A stretch of DNA of 64,000 nt from Channallabes apus (GCA_030522415.1 CM060124.1:25293454-25357453), one strand, 5' to 3'; counted from the first letter of the stretch, positions 43,385 to 55,232 are shown. Notes: generated by a model not told the origin, from the letters alone. Numbers and translations: made by a program.

Positions 43385-44455
43385 GTGTTCACACTTGTCC
43401 AGTTTTCTTGGTTTGGCCCAAGGCATGGTTTTGATTCGCTGGTATGAAGTCCTGGTTCGCTTAGCATTCACACCGGCATTTTCAGCATCGGACCAGAAGC
43501 CGAAACAGATGGTATGTTCATTATATATGGTGGTGTTTTTACAAGCTGAAAACTCATGAAGAGCTTATAAAATGTAATGTTATACATTGAGAACAACACA
43601 AGCACAGCTCCAGATGGGGAATAAAACGCTCACCAGCGTGCCTAATGTTTTTATTTTGCGACTAGCTTTCATCCAGACAGTGGCAGCCATCCTCCACAAA
43701 AGAAATAAATAAAAAATAAAAGGCAAGCAGTGATCTTTAATCATTTGGTAGACTCTTCTTTCGTCTGGTACGAGTGCGCAGGACCATGTGTGAAAGTACA
43801 GCAGGGCTTCGTTCAATAACGAGAGCGCTCAAAAACATGTGACATTTCATTAAACCGTTCAACTGTCGTACGTTCATGAACATTTCACACACGCTCGTGT
43901 TATTGAACACAGCCATGCTCGGCTATCACGTGCGCTCCTGTGCTCTTGTGTGCTGCTCATAGTGAATGTCAATGAATGCTCGTTAAATTTAGCATTTAAC
44001 TTGGCAGTGTTCAATTTATTAATGAGGTTTCATTTTTCCCTCAGCTTTCATGATGGGTTTAAAAACTCGGTCATGTCATGTATCTAATGCACATGGCATA
44101 GCTACAGTAGGACTTTTCTCACTCCCTGCTTGTCCAAACACTACAGTACTTCTACATTGGATGTCACAGATACACAATCGACCAGGAGAGAGTTCTCAGG
44201 TACAGTACATTCATCATTATCAGATAATGCTAGCAAAGCAGACTTGGTTTATTAGTTTTTTACATATCTTTGGTCTGTGGTCTATTTCAATCAAACTGGC
44301 CAAAGTTTGTTTGGAAGCAGACAGAGACCCACCTCTTCAAGTGGTTCTCGGTTTGCTTGCTTGGTGCACAGAGGTTAGGATGGCAGCATTCACACCTCTT
44401 CAGGTGAACCGCACAAGAGTTCCTTTCAATCAAACCAAACATGTCATGAGTGAGC
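43385..44455. mobile_element. hAT-like non-autonomous element, ~1.1 kb
   Basis: Left end AGTGTGTTCACACTTGTCC with GGTTTGGCCC; the right end read on minus is AGGGCATGCTCACTCATGAC with GTTTGGTTTGATTGAAAGGA and GCGGTTCACCTGAAGAGG. These are imperfect inverted ends of a fish repeat usually classed as hAT. Inner copies of the GGTTCGC / GTTTGATTG words occur on both sides. The 162-codon frame at 44050-44538 is inside and has no transposase motif. Confidence 0.5.
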
Positions 44456-46289
44456 ATGCCCTAAAGCAGGAAGTTCCAAGAGCCTACTGCATTTTGATAA
44501 CTGATGCCAGCAAGTCATATACAATGTCCTGGAAATAAAACATTTGAGAGCTAGAGAGCATGAGAGCTAGAGAGCATGCATGCATATTGATTCATCTTTC
44601 TTTGTGCTAAGTGAACCACTTTTCTTAGTCAACCTCCATGAGTCCACTTGAGTGTCCTGTAGTGCCATTATTTATTTATTTTTTGATTACTCATGATCGA
44701 TTTAAAGGCTGGAAAAACATGTTAAGATAGCTGGTACTCGGTAGTAAGGCTCTATGTGGTGAGGACAAACTTCCTGTAAACCTGAATGGAATATCAAAAC
44801 GATCCCATGAGTTGAATAATGCTGGCGTCCAGGGGATTTTTAAATTTTAAATAAAATTTTATATTTGAAACTATATTTAAATGTGCTAGCTATTTAGACC
44901 TTCTTTTTAGATCCTGTGTTGCATAGCTTTATATGTTAGCAAGAGTGCGAGTCAAAATAACTCGTGCGATGTAAGATACAAACTTGTAAATAGTTCCATA
45001 GTGTTAGTTTGGCTTCATTGTCGCTGATGACATTGCAGGATAGGCTGATTTTAGTGGCATTCTGTGGCATAACTGTTTTAGCTTTAGCCTCTGAGGGCCT
45101 AGAGGAGGGAGTAGGCCTCAAGAATGCCTTGGGCAAAGTCACACCCAAAGTCCAGCGTTCTAGTGAAATTCCTCGTGTTAGAAACTGGAAAGAAGTAAAG
45201 GAACGAGAAAGTTTGCTGATGAAATTCCATGCGGAGATCCTCTGAAACAGCTCACGGGTGATTATCAACACCACCCACACCCGTATCTTTTTTTCTGTCT
45301 ATTTTATATCAGTTTTTTAAGCACAGAATGGCAAACATTACTCACATAAGGAGGCTAAAATATATGCCCAATGGCAGTAGAAAGTATTTTCTACTGCCGC
45401 ACAATAATTTCTGACATACATACAAACCTTTGATAGTGTGAAGTTGTCAGGTGGGTGGTGGTGAAAAGGTGGTGCTTAGTCACTATTGTTTATTAGCATG
45501 ATTTTAACTAGCCTTCAGAGTATAAAACAAAGCCAGCATCAACACATTTCTACTAGACAATTTCAAGTGACTCAAAACTTTAGGAGAAACATCCAGACTT
45601 ATCATGGCAAATATTTAGCATTGAAAGCATTAGCGTTTTTACTGATGTATATATTTAATTATTAGTTACCATGTTACAGAATAAATTCCCATTTCTGGCA
45701 GCAATTCAACCTAGGGAATGTAATCTACAGTGTATTAAAGAAAGAATGGGAACATGGCCCTGGGTGCCACCAGCTAATTTTGCATATAGCATCATAAGCT
45801 GGTGAACTTTGTGAACTGTGTGTGTTATCAGGAAGCACCAAATTGAAGCACTTTCATCCTAAAGCCAGTATCAGATGTTCTCCAGGAAGCACGATTCAAT
45901 TAAAAGTTTCTCAAAAGGGTTGTGGTGGAAACCATACAGTAACTGGAAAGCGCACATTTACAGAATAACAATGAACTAATTTGGAACGCAGCCGTGTGAC
46001 AGTTTCTACAAGGCAGGATTAATATCTAAGCCTCTATTGTGCTTAGATCATATTATTCTCTAAAGCTTATGGAGATTTATATTTTATCCTGTGTATTACT
46101 GTCTGTAGTCAGCACTATTTTACAGACTTAAATCTGTGTGTATGGGAGTGAATGGCAAATAAAATGCCTTACGATAATCCTTTGAATGATGGTTACTTGT
46201 TAAGATCTTAAGCCAGAGCTATATCTCTATATCAAAGCAATTCCTTGAACATATGAGAACTCTACCTTGTGGAATTGTAACCTCCTGAG
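44456..46289. other. Unique stretch with overlapping unexplained frames
   Basis: A 14-bp tandem repeat of GAGCTAGAGAGCAT lies at about 44548-44578. At 44936-45280 both strands are open together (114 codons minus, 78 codons plus) in a GC-richer patch, but neither product matches a family I know. This could be a relic of a repeat or an old exon. Confidence 0.35.
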
Positions 46290-46710
46290 CCTCACATTCT
46301 ACTGTCCTAGTGTTGCCACCCTGTGCTCTACAAGGTCCTACTGCTGCCATCCTGGGATCAACAAGGTCATACTGCTACCACCCTGAGGCTGACCAGGTTT
46401 CACTGATCTTATTGATACCATTCTAAGGCACACAAGTTCTTACTGCTGCCATTATGTGCTTCCAATGTCGAAATGCTCCTATCCTAAATGCCATGTGCTT
46501 GTATTTCTTCCACTCCGTGCCAACACAAGGTTATATAGCTGCTATAATGCATGCTACAAAGTTCTACTGCTGCCACCCTGAGGTCCATGAGGTCCTACTG
46601 CTGCCATCTGAGCACCACATGGTTTTAATCTGAGCACCGCAAGGTTTTAATTCTGCTACTTTGAGGTTCATCAGTTCCTTCCGCTGTCATCTTGGCATGT
46701 CACCAATGAA
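46290..46710 (+). repeat. Degenerate ~40-bp minisatellite, about 10 copies
   Basis: CTACTGCTGCCACCCTGAGG plus a CCACAAGGTC-like ending recurs from 46300 to 46690 with decay. Confidence 0.7.
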
Positions 46711-47430
46711 CATGGCCTACTTCTGACATGTTTTAGTGAGGCCTACAAATCTATATTTCATAAACATCTCCTTTTATCTTGTGCATTAGCATAATTACTG
46801 TATAATACATATATATTTCAAATCTCAATTAACCAGAATTCTATCTCTCTTTACAGTTATGTTCAGTAAAGGAAAGGCTTCCTTTACTGAATCTTGTTTA
46901 CTCACAAGACTACTTCCTCCATGAAGAAACAGAAGTTCCTCTATTGTACTGTATAAACCACCACAAAATAAACTTTTTGTCTATGCTTAAGTCGTTATAA
47001 AGCAATGAACTTTTTTATGGTGTAATTAATTCCACACAACCTGTTGGGATCACACTGGCTTGAGAATTAAGAATAAACATACATATAAGTGCTGGATATT
47101 AACCTTTAAATTAAACTACAGCTATTCCTCCTGAGAGCAAAGTATTAATTATCTAACAACAGCTTATTACTGGGGTGGCTTTCCCGGTTGACTATATCTT
47201 ATGACACCAATCCAGTCTCTTGCTTTTTGACAGGAACTATATTATTTTCAAAAGCTCAGACTATATATTGGTGGATTATTCAGAATGCAGTGTGAGTAGT
47301 ACAGTAGGTCAATTTAAAAAGGTGAAGGGGGTTATCAAATGGGACATTAATACAAGTTTTCGATGTGGAACAATTAATACACAATATCCATAATTTTGCG
47401 AATGTCGTTGCCAGATAACTAAGACACATA
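46711..47430. other. AT-rich unique stretch
   Basis: No recognised feature; a small inverted repeat of GTAAAGGAAGCC-type sequence near 46865-46890. Confidence 0.45.
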
Positions 47431-47995
47431 GATGGTGTGTATGAGGTACACTAAATGGGCACAAGTATTTGACAAAACATGCAATGACATTGTATCCAAA
47501 TACATACAATTCAATATGGAGTTGGTCGCCGTTTTTCGGGTATATTACAGTATAACAGCTTCAACTCTTCTTGGGAGGCAGTCCAAAGGATTTTGGAGTG
47601 GTTCTGTGGGAATTCATACCCATTCATTAGGTACAGTATTTACTGTATGAGGTCAGACACAGGTGTTGGGCGAAAAGGCCTGGCTCGCAATCTCCCTTCC
47701 AGTTCATCCCCAAGGTGCTTGATGGAGTTGAGGTCAGGGCTCTGTACGGGCCAGTCAAGTTCTTCCACACAAAACATAAATTAAACCATGTCTTTATAGT
47801 CCTTGCTTAGTGCACTGGGGCACAGTTATGTACTGTAGGAATAGAAAAGTGCCTTCCTCTGTTGCAACAAAGTTGGAAGCATAGCATTGTCTAAGATGTC
47901 TTAGTATGCTGAAAGAATTAAGTTTGTCCTTCCCTTGGGATAAGGGACCTGACTGAAACAGCTGAATTCAATAATTAACAAGTTTGTCTGAGTCC
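47431..47995 (-). mobile_element. Tc1-like remnant, transposase C-terminal part
   Basis: Plus-strand text AACAGCTTCAACTCTTCTTG, TGTTGGGCGAAAAGGCCTGG, TTGAGGTCAGGGCTCTGTAC and GGGCCAGTCAAGTTCTTCC is the reverse complement of a common fish Tc1 transposase gene, up to CAGCTGAATTCAATAATTAA near its opposite end. The middle of the gene is deleted, so it is a defective derivative. Confidence 0.75.
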
Positions 47996-49009
47996 TTATA
48001 GAGTAGATCATGACTACTGTAAGTTAGAAACTGCTATTGAGTCCATCATATGGATTAGCTAGCTAGTACGTAGCTCAGTGTCAGTGGGACAAAAAAATTA
48101 CTAGGACAAAAAAAAATGTTTAGCATTCATTGCTAACACCAGAGACTCATATAAGGATATAAGCCATATTACTGTAAGTATTGGCAGCATTAGCATTTTT
48201 TTTTACCATCAGAAACAAGGCAGACTCATTAGAAACATCAACATTTACCTCAGATATGCTGGCATATTACTAATCAAGACTGGAGGAAGACAGCAATTAG
48301 AATGAATGTTAACCATTAACATAGCCATGTGTTCTGCCGTATTGAGGAATGCCAACATTTGCCAACACAAATAATAGTTTTGACTGGATACAGCATAACA
48401 TACAAAAGAATTATGTTACAGTCTTAAGGTTAGCAGTTCTTAGTAGCATTACAGAGAGAATTTAAATAACACTAGCATTTGATGCTGCTCATGCATTGCT
48501 AAAACCTGTGCCATAACAAATCCAGCACTCATCAGAGAGTAATGGAGAGCACAAAAGCTATAGAGCAGTGCTGTAAGGAGAATGAGAACGACTCTGCATT
48601 CTAAAGAGAAAGAGAGCGGAATGGTTGATTTACACTGATCGAAAGGGCAGAGTGCTAAGCATTTAAAAAGAGGGATGAAATTGGAAATGAGGAGTTAAAG
48701 ACGGTCAGATTTACAGCGGTTTAACACAGCGGAGCTCATAAAAACCACCAGCAGCCGTTTCACACTTCTCCATTTCCTCTTTATGATATATCGAGTGAGA
48801 GCTGCCACTTCTAGCATAATCTTCACCTCCCAGTGAGGATGTGTGCTTGAGGATCAATTACACACACTCCGCAGTTTAACCCCAGTGACCTAATCATAAC
48901 ATCCACACAAACAATACCGATGGAAACACTTCCATTTCTTTTGAAGTAGGCCATCAAATCTAGACACTATAACAAGTCCATATGTCTGCAGTCACAATGC
49001 TTATGCACT
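47996..49009. other. Unique stretch
   Basis: No recognised repeat or domain. Confidence 0.45.
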
Positions 49010-49430
49010 ATAAAGTCTACATAACCACCATAGTCACTACACTGTGGGCGTGGCCTAAACCACACCCTCTTCACTATTGAGGGCGTGTAAGTATCATTCT
49101 CAGTGCACTGAGGATGGTGTACAGTATATACACCCTACATAGTGAAGAAGCTGTGGACTGTGGGACACAGTGCACAGTTCTTAAACACAATCATCACTGT
49201 GGGCATGTCCCAAACCACACGTTGTCTTCACTATGTACTGTAGGGTGTATAAAAACCATCACAACTTCTTCACCATGTAGGGCATGTAAACACCATTTTT
49301 ATTTCACTGTGGATGTCCCAATCCACACACGTCCTTCACTATGTAGGCCATGTAAACATTATCATCAGTGCATTGTGGGCGTGTCCCAAACTCCACACCC
49401 TCTTCACTATGTAGGGTATGTCTGTGAAGA
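49010..49430 (+). repeat. ~65-bp minisatellite with an inverted monomer
   Basis: Units at about 49044, 49197, 49306 and 49372 carry ACTGTGGGCGTGTCCCAAAC, CTTCACTATGTAGGG and ATGTAAACACCATCATCAG-like parts. At 49128-49156 the same words lie in opposite orientation (ACCCTACATAGTGAAGAAGC), so one monomer is inverted. The 111-codon frame at 49114-49449 is repeat. Confidence 0.75.
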
Positions 49431-50470
49431 TTCTCAGTCATCCAGGTGAGGTTATCTGGAAGTTGAGTCATGTCACCTGGACCTTTTCTTAGTTTAGTAT
49501 AAGTGTTTTACTACTCATCCAAGTACTGTAGGTTTTTCAGTCTAAAGTAAGTTGGAAAGTTCTTCGTATTTAAATCATCTAGGGTCAAAGGATCCTCCCC
49601 TATTTGAAACAACTTGTTACGTGAACATTGGAGAAGGTGAGAATAGGAAGGAATGTTGTTAGAGATTAGAAGGGAGAGAGCTGTTAGGGAGACAATGGAG
49701 ATAGATTAGAGAGAGCTTATAAGGTGTAATGATCAGAATGAGTAAGGGGAGTCCTTAAGTGTATCTTTCTTGGTGGACGTGTGGAGAGGTCCTGATCTTT
49801 CTTGGGATAAATGAAAGGGCAGCATGAAAAATAGGAGACAGGTTGTGTCGAAGACCTCAAACTCTGTTGACAGAAGTATTTTCCTCCTGCATGTACAGTA
49901 GATGGCTTCTTCCACCCCTCTCTCGAACCATCTATCCCCTCTGTCCGAAATTTGCACATTTTTCGTCCTGAAATGTGTGTTCTTTGTCCTTCAGGTGTAG
50001 GTATACAGCTGATTCCGGATCTAAGGTATTGCTCCTTCTGTGTCGATACATCCTTTTATTAAGAAGTTGTTTTGTCTACTGAATGTAGAGCTCTGAACAC
50101 TCTTTTCTTAGACTTAGTTGGTTTGTAGTGAACTGGTATGCTGTGCTTTCCAAAAATCCTTTTTAGCTTTTCTGACACTCCATCCACATATGGGATGATA
50201 AATTTTTTCTTCTATTGTGTCTCTGTGTCAGCTCTCTCTGTCATCATTCTTCTGAATCTGGAAGCTATTTTGTTGAAGGCCCACTTAGGATATCCACAAA
50301 TCTTAAGTGCTGCCTTCAGATGCTTTTGCTCTTTCTGTTTGGCTTCAGTGCAGGTATGAATGTTCTCTGCCCGGTGGTGCAGTGTCCTGATGACACTTAG
50401 TTTGTGGTGCAATGGGTGGTGGGAGTCAAACCGCAATATATGAAATATTTTCCAGGTCATCATGACTGGC
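49415..50470 (-). pseudogene. Penelope-like element, RT C-terminus and GIY-YIG part
   Basis: Penelope-like elements encode a telomerase-related RT fused to a GIY-YIG endonuclease. The minus strand from 50463 reads F-D-S-H-H-P-L-H-H-K-L-S-V-I-R-T-L, then L-K-A-A-L-K-I-C-G-Y-P-K-W-A-F, the RT C-terminal region. Downstream, at about 49945-49895, comes D-R-G-D-R-W-F-E-R-G-V-E-E-A-I-Y, the end of the endonuclease domain. Stops and frameshifts separate the parts, and the GIY-YIG catalytic core itself is not readable. The 3' end, GATTCTCAGTCATCCAGGT on plus at 49430, matches fish Penelope termini. The element is 5'-truncated. Confidence 0.8.
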
Positions 50471-51623
50471 GCATGGTTAATGGTCCTGTTATGCAGTCCA
50501 TTGTTTAGGTCTAATAACCCACAAAAAGTCTAGCTTTTTTTTTTTGTTTTACAATGAATAAAGCTGATAAATAAAGTCTTGAACCCCAATTTATGGTGGT
50601 AAATGGTACGGTAGGAAAGCTTTTAGTTGGTAGGGTCTCTCATTTCTGACTTTCCTTTGACAAGCTGGACCAATTTCGCTAAGGGTAAAAATGTGCGTCA
50701 TTGGCACAGGAAATTATATAACTGACCAAAAAGAGTGACAATAACAAGATCTGAAAAAAAAAATAAGGAAGAAAAAAGAGTAAGACTTGATTTTAATCTG
50801 AAGTGATTACAGTGTGGGAAAATTACCCACACACACTAAGAGCTACTGTATTAGCTAAGCATGACAAGTAGGCTCAGGTTAGTGTTTGAGATGGGTAAAT
50901 TAGCTAAACACTTTAGAGCAGTTAGCAAAATAAGTGAGTCTGCTAATGTTAGTCTGCATGCCAAAGAGAGCAAGACCGAGAAAATGAGGTCAGGTCAAGA
51001 CAAGAACACTTAATGATCAAATGGACGAATTAGCCAATGCTTATTAAAGCTTTAAGCAACATTAGCAATAATGTCAGTTGAACTCAGAAGAGAATGGAGT
51101 AAAAAGTGAGGTTGTGACAGGACAGAGCAATTTGAATAATGACAAAAAATTAGGTGAAAGGGCTGACCTATGGAGATGAGAAATGAAAGATTTATCTTAG
51201 ATGTAAAAGTGCTATTAGCGTTAACATTAATCGAGTGTATTTGAAAAAGAGCAAGGTTAACTAATAAGATATTGAAAAATATAAAGTTAAATTGCTTGCT
51301 AGTAACCTGTGAGCTCTCGTTGTGGCTCTGCCGGATAACCATTCAGTCTGTTATTTTGCATGGTTTTATTTATATTTTAAATCTGAAATCAAATTTGGGA
51401 CTTTTGTTGTTGGACTTTTCTTTTTCTTATTCATAAAAATAACTGTTAAAGTTTTATTTTGCCTTTTATGAAATTTGATTATTGAAGGAAACATATAGAT
51501 TATATGACATATACAGTATATCTCTTTTCCACAAAATGTTTCACTGATTCCTGTTTTTTTGTCCTTAGTATTTTAGGTTTGTGTGGTTCAAAAGAAAGAA
51601 AAGACGTAAGGTTAATGATTAAA
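50471..51623. other. Unique stretch
   Basis: A T-run at 50534-50544; scattered TTAGCTAA-like words near 50840-50960. No domain in the frames at 51052-51342 or 51500-51685. Confidence 0.45.
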
Positions 51624-52745
51624 GGTGAAGTCAGAAGTTTATGTACACTTTGGTTGAAGTCAATGAAACTGAATTTTTCTGCCACTCCATGGATTTCCCT
51701 TTACCAAACTATAATCTTTAAGTTAGTTAGGACTTTAACAGTTTATGGATGACAAGTACTTTTTACAACAATTGTTTACAGATTATTTAACTTAATTCAT
51801 AATTCATTATATCACAATTACCATATGTCAGAAGTTTAGATACACTTTAAAGAACTTGGTAAATTCCAGAACGTTATGTTATGGATTTAGAAGCTTCTTA
51901 TAGAATAATTGACATCATTTGAGTAATTCGAAGGTGTACCAATTGTACAAATTCAGTGCTTAATTGTTTGACATGATGGAGGAGTAAAAAAAAAAAATTA
52001 CCGAAGACATCAGAAACAAAACTCTGAATATCCACAAACTTGGTTCATCTTCCAAATGCCTGAAGATACAATGTTCATCTGTAAAAACAATACTATGCAC
52101 ATTGGGATATGAACTTTGGTACAAAAAGTACAACATGAGAAACAATTAAGACTGAAGACAATGAAGAAACGGGTACAAAAGTATCTATATACATAGTAAA
52201 ATGAGACTGACATCGACCTGAAGGGCTGCTTAGGAAGGAAAAAAAAAGTCATACTTCAATGTACTGTAAGGTTGCAAATATCTTACTTTCTGAAAAAAAT
52301 ATCCTCTGGTCTAAAAATATAACCATTGTTGTCTGGAGGGAAAAGGTGAGGCTTGCAAGCTGGAAGACACCATAAAGCACAGGTGTGTCAACATCATGTT
52401 TGCTTCAGGAGGGACTGGTGCACCTCACAAAGCAGATGGCATCATGAGGAAGGATGATTATTGGGATATATTTATGCAAAATCTCAACACATCAGCCAGA
52501 AAGTTCAGGCTTGGATTTAAAATGGCTCTTCCAAATAGACAATGATCCCAAACATATTTCCAAAGTGGTGGGAAAATGGCTTAAGGACAATAAAGTTGAG
52601 GTATCGCCCTGTCCTCAGTACAACAGAAATGTTGTGGGCAGAACTGAAAAAGTGAGGACGAATATAAATCTGACCCAGGTACACCAGTTCTGTCAGGAGG
52701 AATAGTCTACAATTCCAGAAATGTGTAAGAAGCTTGTGGGAGGCA
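51624..52745 (+). pseudogene. Sleeping-Beauty-lineage Tc1 with left IR/DR arm
   Basis: The left arm has the two direct repeats typical of IR/DR Tc1 elements: GTCAGAAGTTTATGTACACT (51631-51650) and GTCAGAAGTTTAGATACACT (51828-51847), about 197 bp apart. Transposase remnants follow on plus: G-T-G-A-P-H-K-A-D-G near 52420, and D-N-D-P-K-H with K-W-L-K-D-N-K-V-E-V (52538-52600), the second catalytic Asp region. The N-P-I-E-N block of the third acid is scrambled. L-T-Q-V-H-Q-F-C-Q-E-E ends the frame at 52705. The right arm is missing; a CT array starts at 52747. Confidence 0.85.
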
Positions 52746-52746
52746 A

Positions 52747-52747
52747 T

Positions 52748-52778
<31 letters not shown>
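52747..52778. repeat. CT microsatellite
   Basis: CT units with one CG interruption, where the Tc1 right arm would be expected. Confidence 0.9.
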
Positions 52779-52902
52779 TTATGATTATTGTCATTTCATA
52801 TTCTTAAAATAGTAGTGGCAATAGAAGTAGTGATCCTAACTGACCTACAGAGAGACAGGGAATGTTTACTATGATTAAATATCAGAAATTGTGAAAAAAA
52901 AG

Positions 52903-53069
52903 TACAGTAGAACCTTGGATTGCGAGTAACGCGGTTTTTATATTTTTAATTTATAGCAGTGATCCTGTGTGTGGCAGTGATCCTGTGTGTGTGTGTGTGT
53001 GTGTGTGTGTTTTGATATATGAGCACAATTCTGGAGCGAATTATGCTTGCAATCCAAGGTTCAACTGTA
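52903..53069. mobile_element. Mariner-type MITE with TA ends
   Basis: TACAGTAGAACCTTGGATTG (52903) and CAATCCAAGGTTCAACTGTA (53050-53069) are near-perfect inverted ends starting and finishing with TA. It is 167 bp long. An internal GT array (52983-53011) has expanded inside it. Confidence 0.85.
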
Positions 53070-53340
53070 AATGTAATAAGCCACAGTGTCTGGTTTCAAC
53101 TTCATACAGGCTGAAGTTCCTATGGTGTTATAAATCTCCGGAGGTAATTTCTTGTAGGAAAAACATAGATATGCATAAACTATGAATAATAAGCATCTTG
53201 TATGAAAAAACAACTTTAACATAATAAAGATTACACACAAACATAAGTTTATGTTAAGCTGTATACTGTAAGTTCCTGTGAATAAGCTGTTACTACTGAA
53301 ACATATTTGAATAAGTGATTTATGTCTTGATTTAATTTCA

Positions 53341-53760
53341 AGATAACAAACTTTTTCTTTTCTGACATCACATAGCAGTAACATTTTGCCATGGCATAGC
53401 TTTAGCCAGTGTGACAGTGTGGTGTAATGACAACTCCATTGCTGTAATTACATCTGATTTCACAATATTTTCATCTCCAGTTGAGTTTGGCATCTACAAA
53501 GCCTTTAGCATCATCATGTGGTAACCGGGGAGATACCCCCATTCCTCAGATTGGATAGTCTAGATCAATATAGTCTACATGACAGTATATTTGTCACATT
53601 CTTAAGTCATTAATTCAAAAACTAGCTATACTTCCAAAACTATACTTCCAAAGTAGTGGGAAAATGGCTTAAGGACAATAAAGTACCGCCCTGTACTGTT
53701 GAAGACATGCAAAATGTTACTGCTCTGTGATGTCAAGAAAGAAAACAAAGTTTGTTATAT
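53341..53760. mobile_element. Inverted-repeat element with a captured Tc1 fragment
   Basis: About 48-bp arms: ATAACAAACTTT, CTGACATCACATAGCAGTAA and CATTTTGC at 53342-53389 mirror GCAAAATGTTACTGCT, GTGATGTCAAGAAAG and AAAGTTTGTTAT at 53709-53758. Between them, 53643-53690 (CTTCCAAAGTAGTGGGAAAA, TGGCTTAAGGACAATAAAGT) duplicates part of the Tc1 transposase at 52557-52600. No TSD was certain. Confidence 0.6.
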
Positions 53761-53882
53761 TAACAACATATACACACTACTCACAGTAAGTTATACTGTA
53801 TATATTGGATATATCTTTACATGAGTGCTTTTTCTATTTGCTCTGAATTTGAATGAAATAAGTACTGTCACAAATTACCCAT

Positions 53883-54221
53883 TCATAAAGAAACACCATT
53901 TTCATTAGTTGAATATTTATTACCCCAAAAATGTAGAAAATAACAGCAATACCCCAAATAACAAAAATTGACAATGTCAGTAGCGGGTGTTTCCACCATT
54001 TGCCGCAATGACAGCTTGACAGCGATGTCTAAGTCTGCCCTCACTTGCCTCATGATGTTGTTCTGAAGCATTGCGTTCCACTCTTCCACAAGTGCTACAC
54101 GCAGTCCTGCCAGGTTACGTGGGGTTGAGGTACGATCATCCAGTCTCTGCTTCAACTGGTCCCAGACGTGTTCTATGGGGTTCAGGTCAGAGGACATTGA
54201 TGGCCATACCATATGATGCAC
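53883..54221 (-). pseudogene. Tc1 transposase C-terminal part
   Basis: 112 codons. Residues 6-20 read W-P-S-M-S-S-D-L-N-P-I-E-H-V-W, with the third catalytic acid of the D,D34E triad at Glu17. The N-terminal DNA-binding domain and the first two Asp residues are absent, displaced or deleted with the DIRS insertion. It cannot make a working enzyme. Confidence 0.88.
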
Positions 54222-54613
54222 TCCAGTCGAGCTGTGACAATTCTGCCATGATGTGGTGGAGCATTATAAAAACAGGTGAGCCGGCAACAACCTCAGATTA
54301 ATTTGTCTGAACAGCCGTCCGGTCACGTGGTAGTGCGGCATTCGGACGCAGCATCTAGTTCCCGCCTTTCAGGGAACAGGGTTACAGCAATGTAACCCGA
54401 GACGTTCCCTTTCAAGGCTTCACTCGATGCTGCGTGAAAAACGCTATGGAAACGAGAATACCAACCCCAAGGTTGTGTAGCGTGTGCGCACAAAGCCAAG
54501 AAGGTCTCAGAACTAGCCTGGGCAGCTAACTCGGGGGCAGTGAGCCCGGAGTAGCATGAACATCCAGATTATAAATGTAAGAAATGTGTGCAGGGAGGAC
54601 CAACCCTTCGCGC

Positions 54614-55205
54614 CACACAATTACTGCAGGGGATACCTCCTGCTGGTGAGACTGGGATGATCACCCTGGTTGGGTGAGCCCTGCTTCCCAGAGGCGAAGT
54701 GAACCCACGCGCCTCATAGGAGAGGGCAATATGCATCTCTCATCCAGTATAGTGGCGCTCTGACTTACGCCACTAGCTGATGCGGTGGACGTGAATCTGA
54801 AGAGCACATACTGGACAGTAAGTGAAGTTTCTCCTGCTCCGAAGCTGTAAAAGGTGGAGGACAGAAGGCTTCAACAATGCAGCTAAGAACATCCTGAGGG
54901 TACTAGGGCACAAGCCCAAGGACAAGCCTTTCCTGCAGAAGCTCCAGCACTGAAACATTTCGGCAGTGGACTGGGTCTACCTGCTTGGCACACACTTGTT
55001 GCAGGGGACTACCTCTTGCTAATCCAATAGCTGAGGTGATCCCCAAGGTTGAAAGGGCCCTGATTCCTAGAGGCGAAGTGAGCCCACGCGCCTCGTAGGA
55101 GAGGGCAATAGCATCTCTCATCCAAAACATGTAGAAGCTGCTCTGACCTACGCCACTAGCTGATGCGGTGGACGTAAATCTGAAGAGCAGTAAAAGGCGA
55201 AGCAT
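54614..55205 (-). pseudogene. DIRS tyrosine recombinase, C-terminal module duplicated
   Basis: Two copies of the recombinase C-terminal module lie about 379 bp apart (54614-54815 and 54985-55195). Both read I-A-L-S-Y-E-A-R-G-x-T-S-P-L-G on minus. The catalytic H-x-x-R block is A-H-P-T-R in the lower-coordinate copy (54665-54679) but A-L-S-T-L in the other (55044-55058), so both active residues are lost in one copy. The N-terminal core word L-G-L-C-P-S-T-L (about 54910) and C-P-V-C-A-L lie between them. Frameshifts throughout; inactive. Confidence 0.8.
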
Positions 55206-55232
55206 ATCTTGGAAGGCAAGGGGTCCGTCTTG

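Noticed and set aside
44050..44538. 162-codon plus-strand frame
   Set aside because: It lies in and across the end of a hAT-like non-autonomous element and has no recognisable motif.
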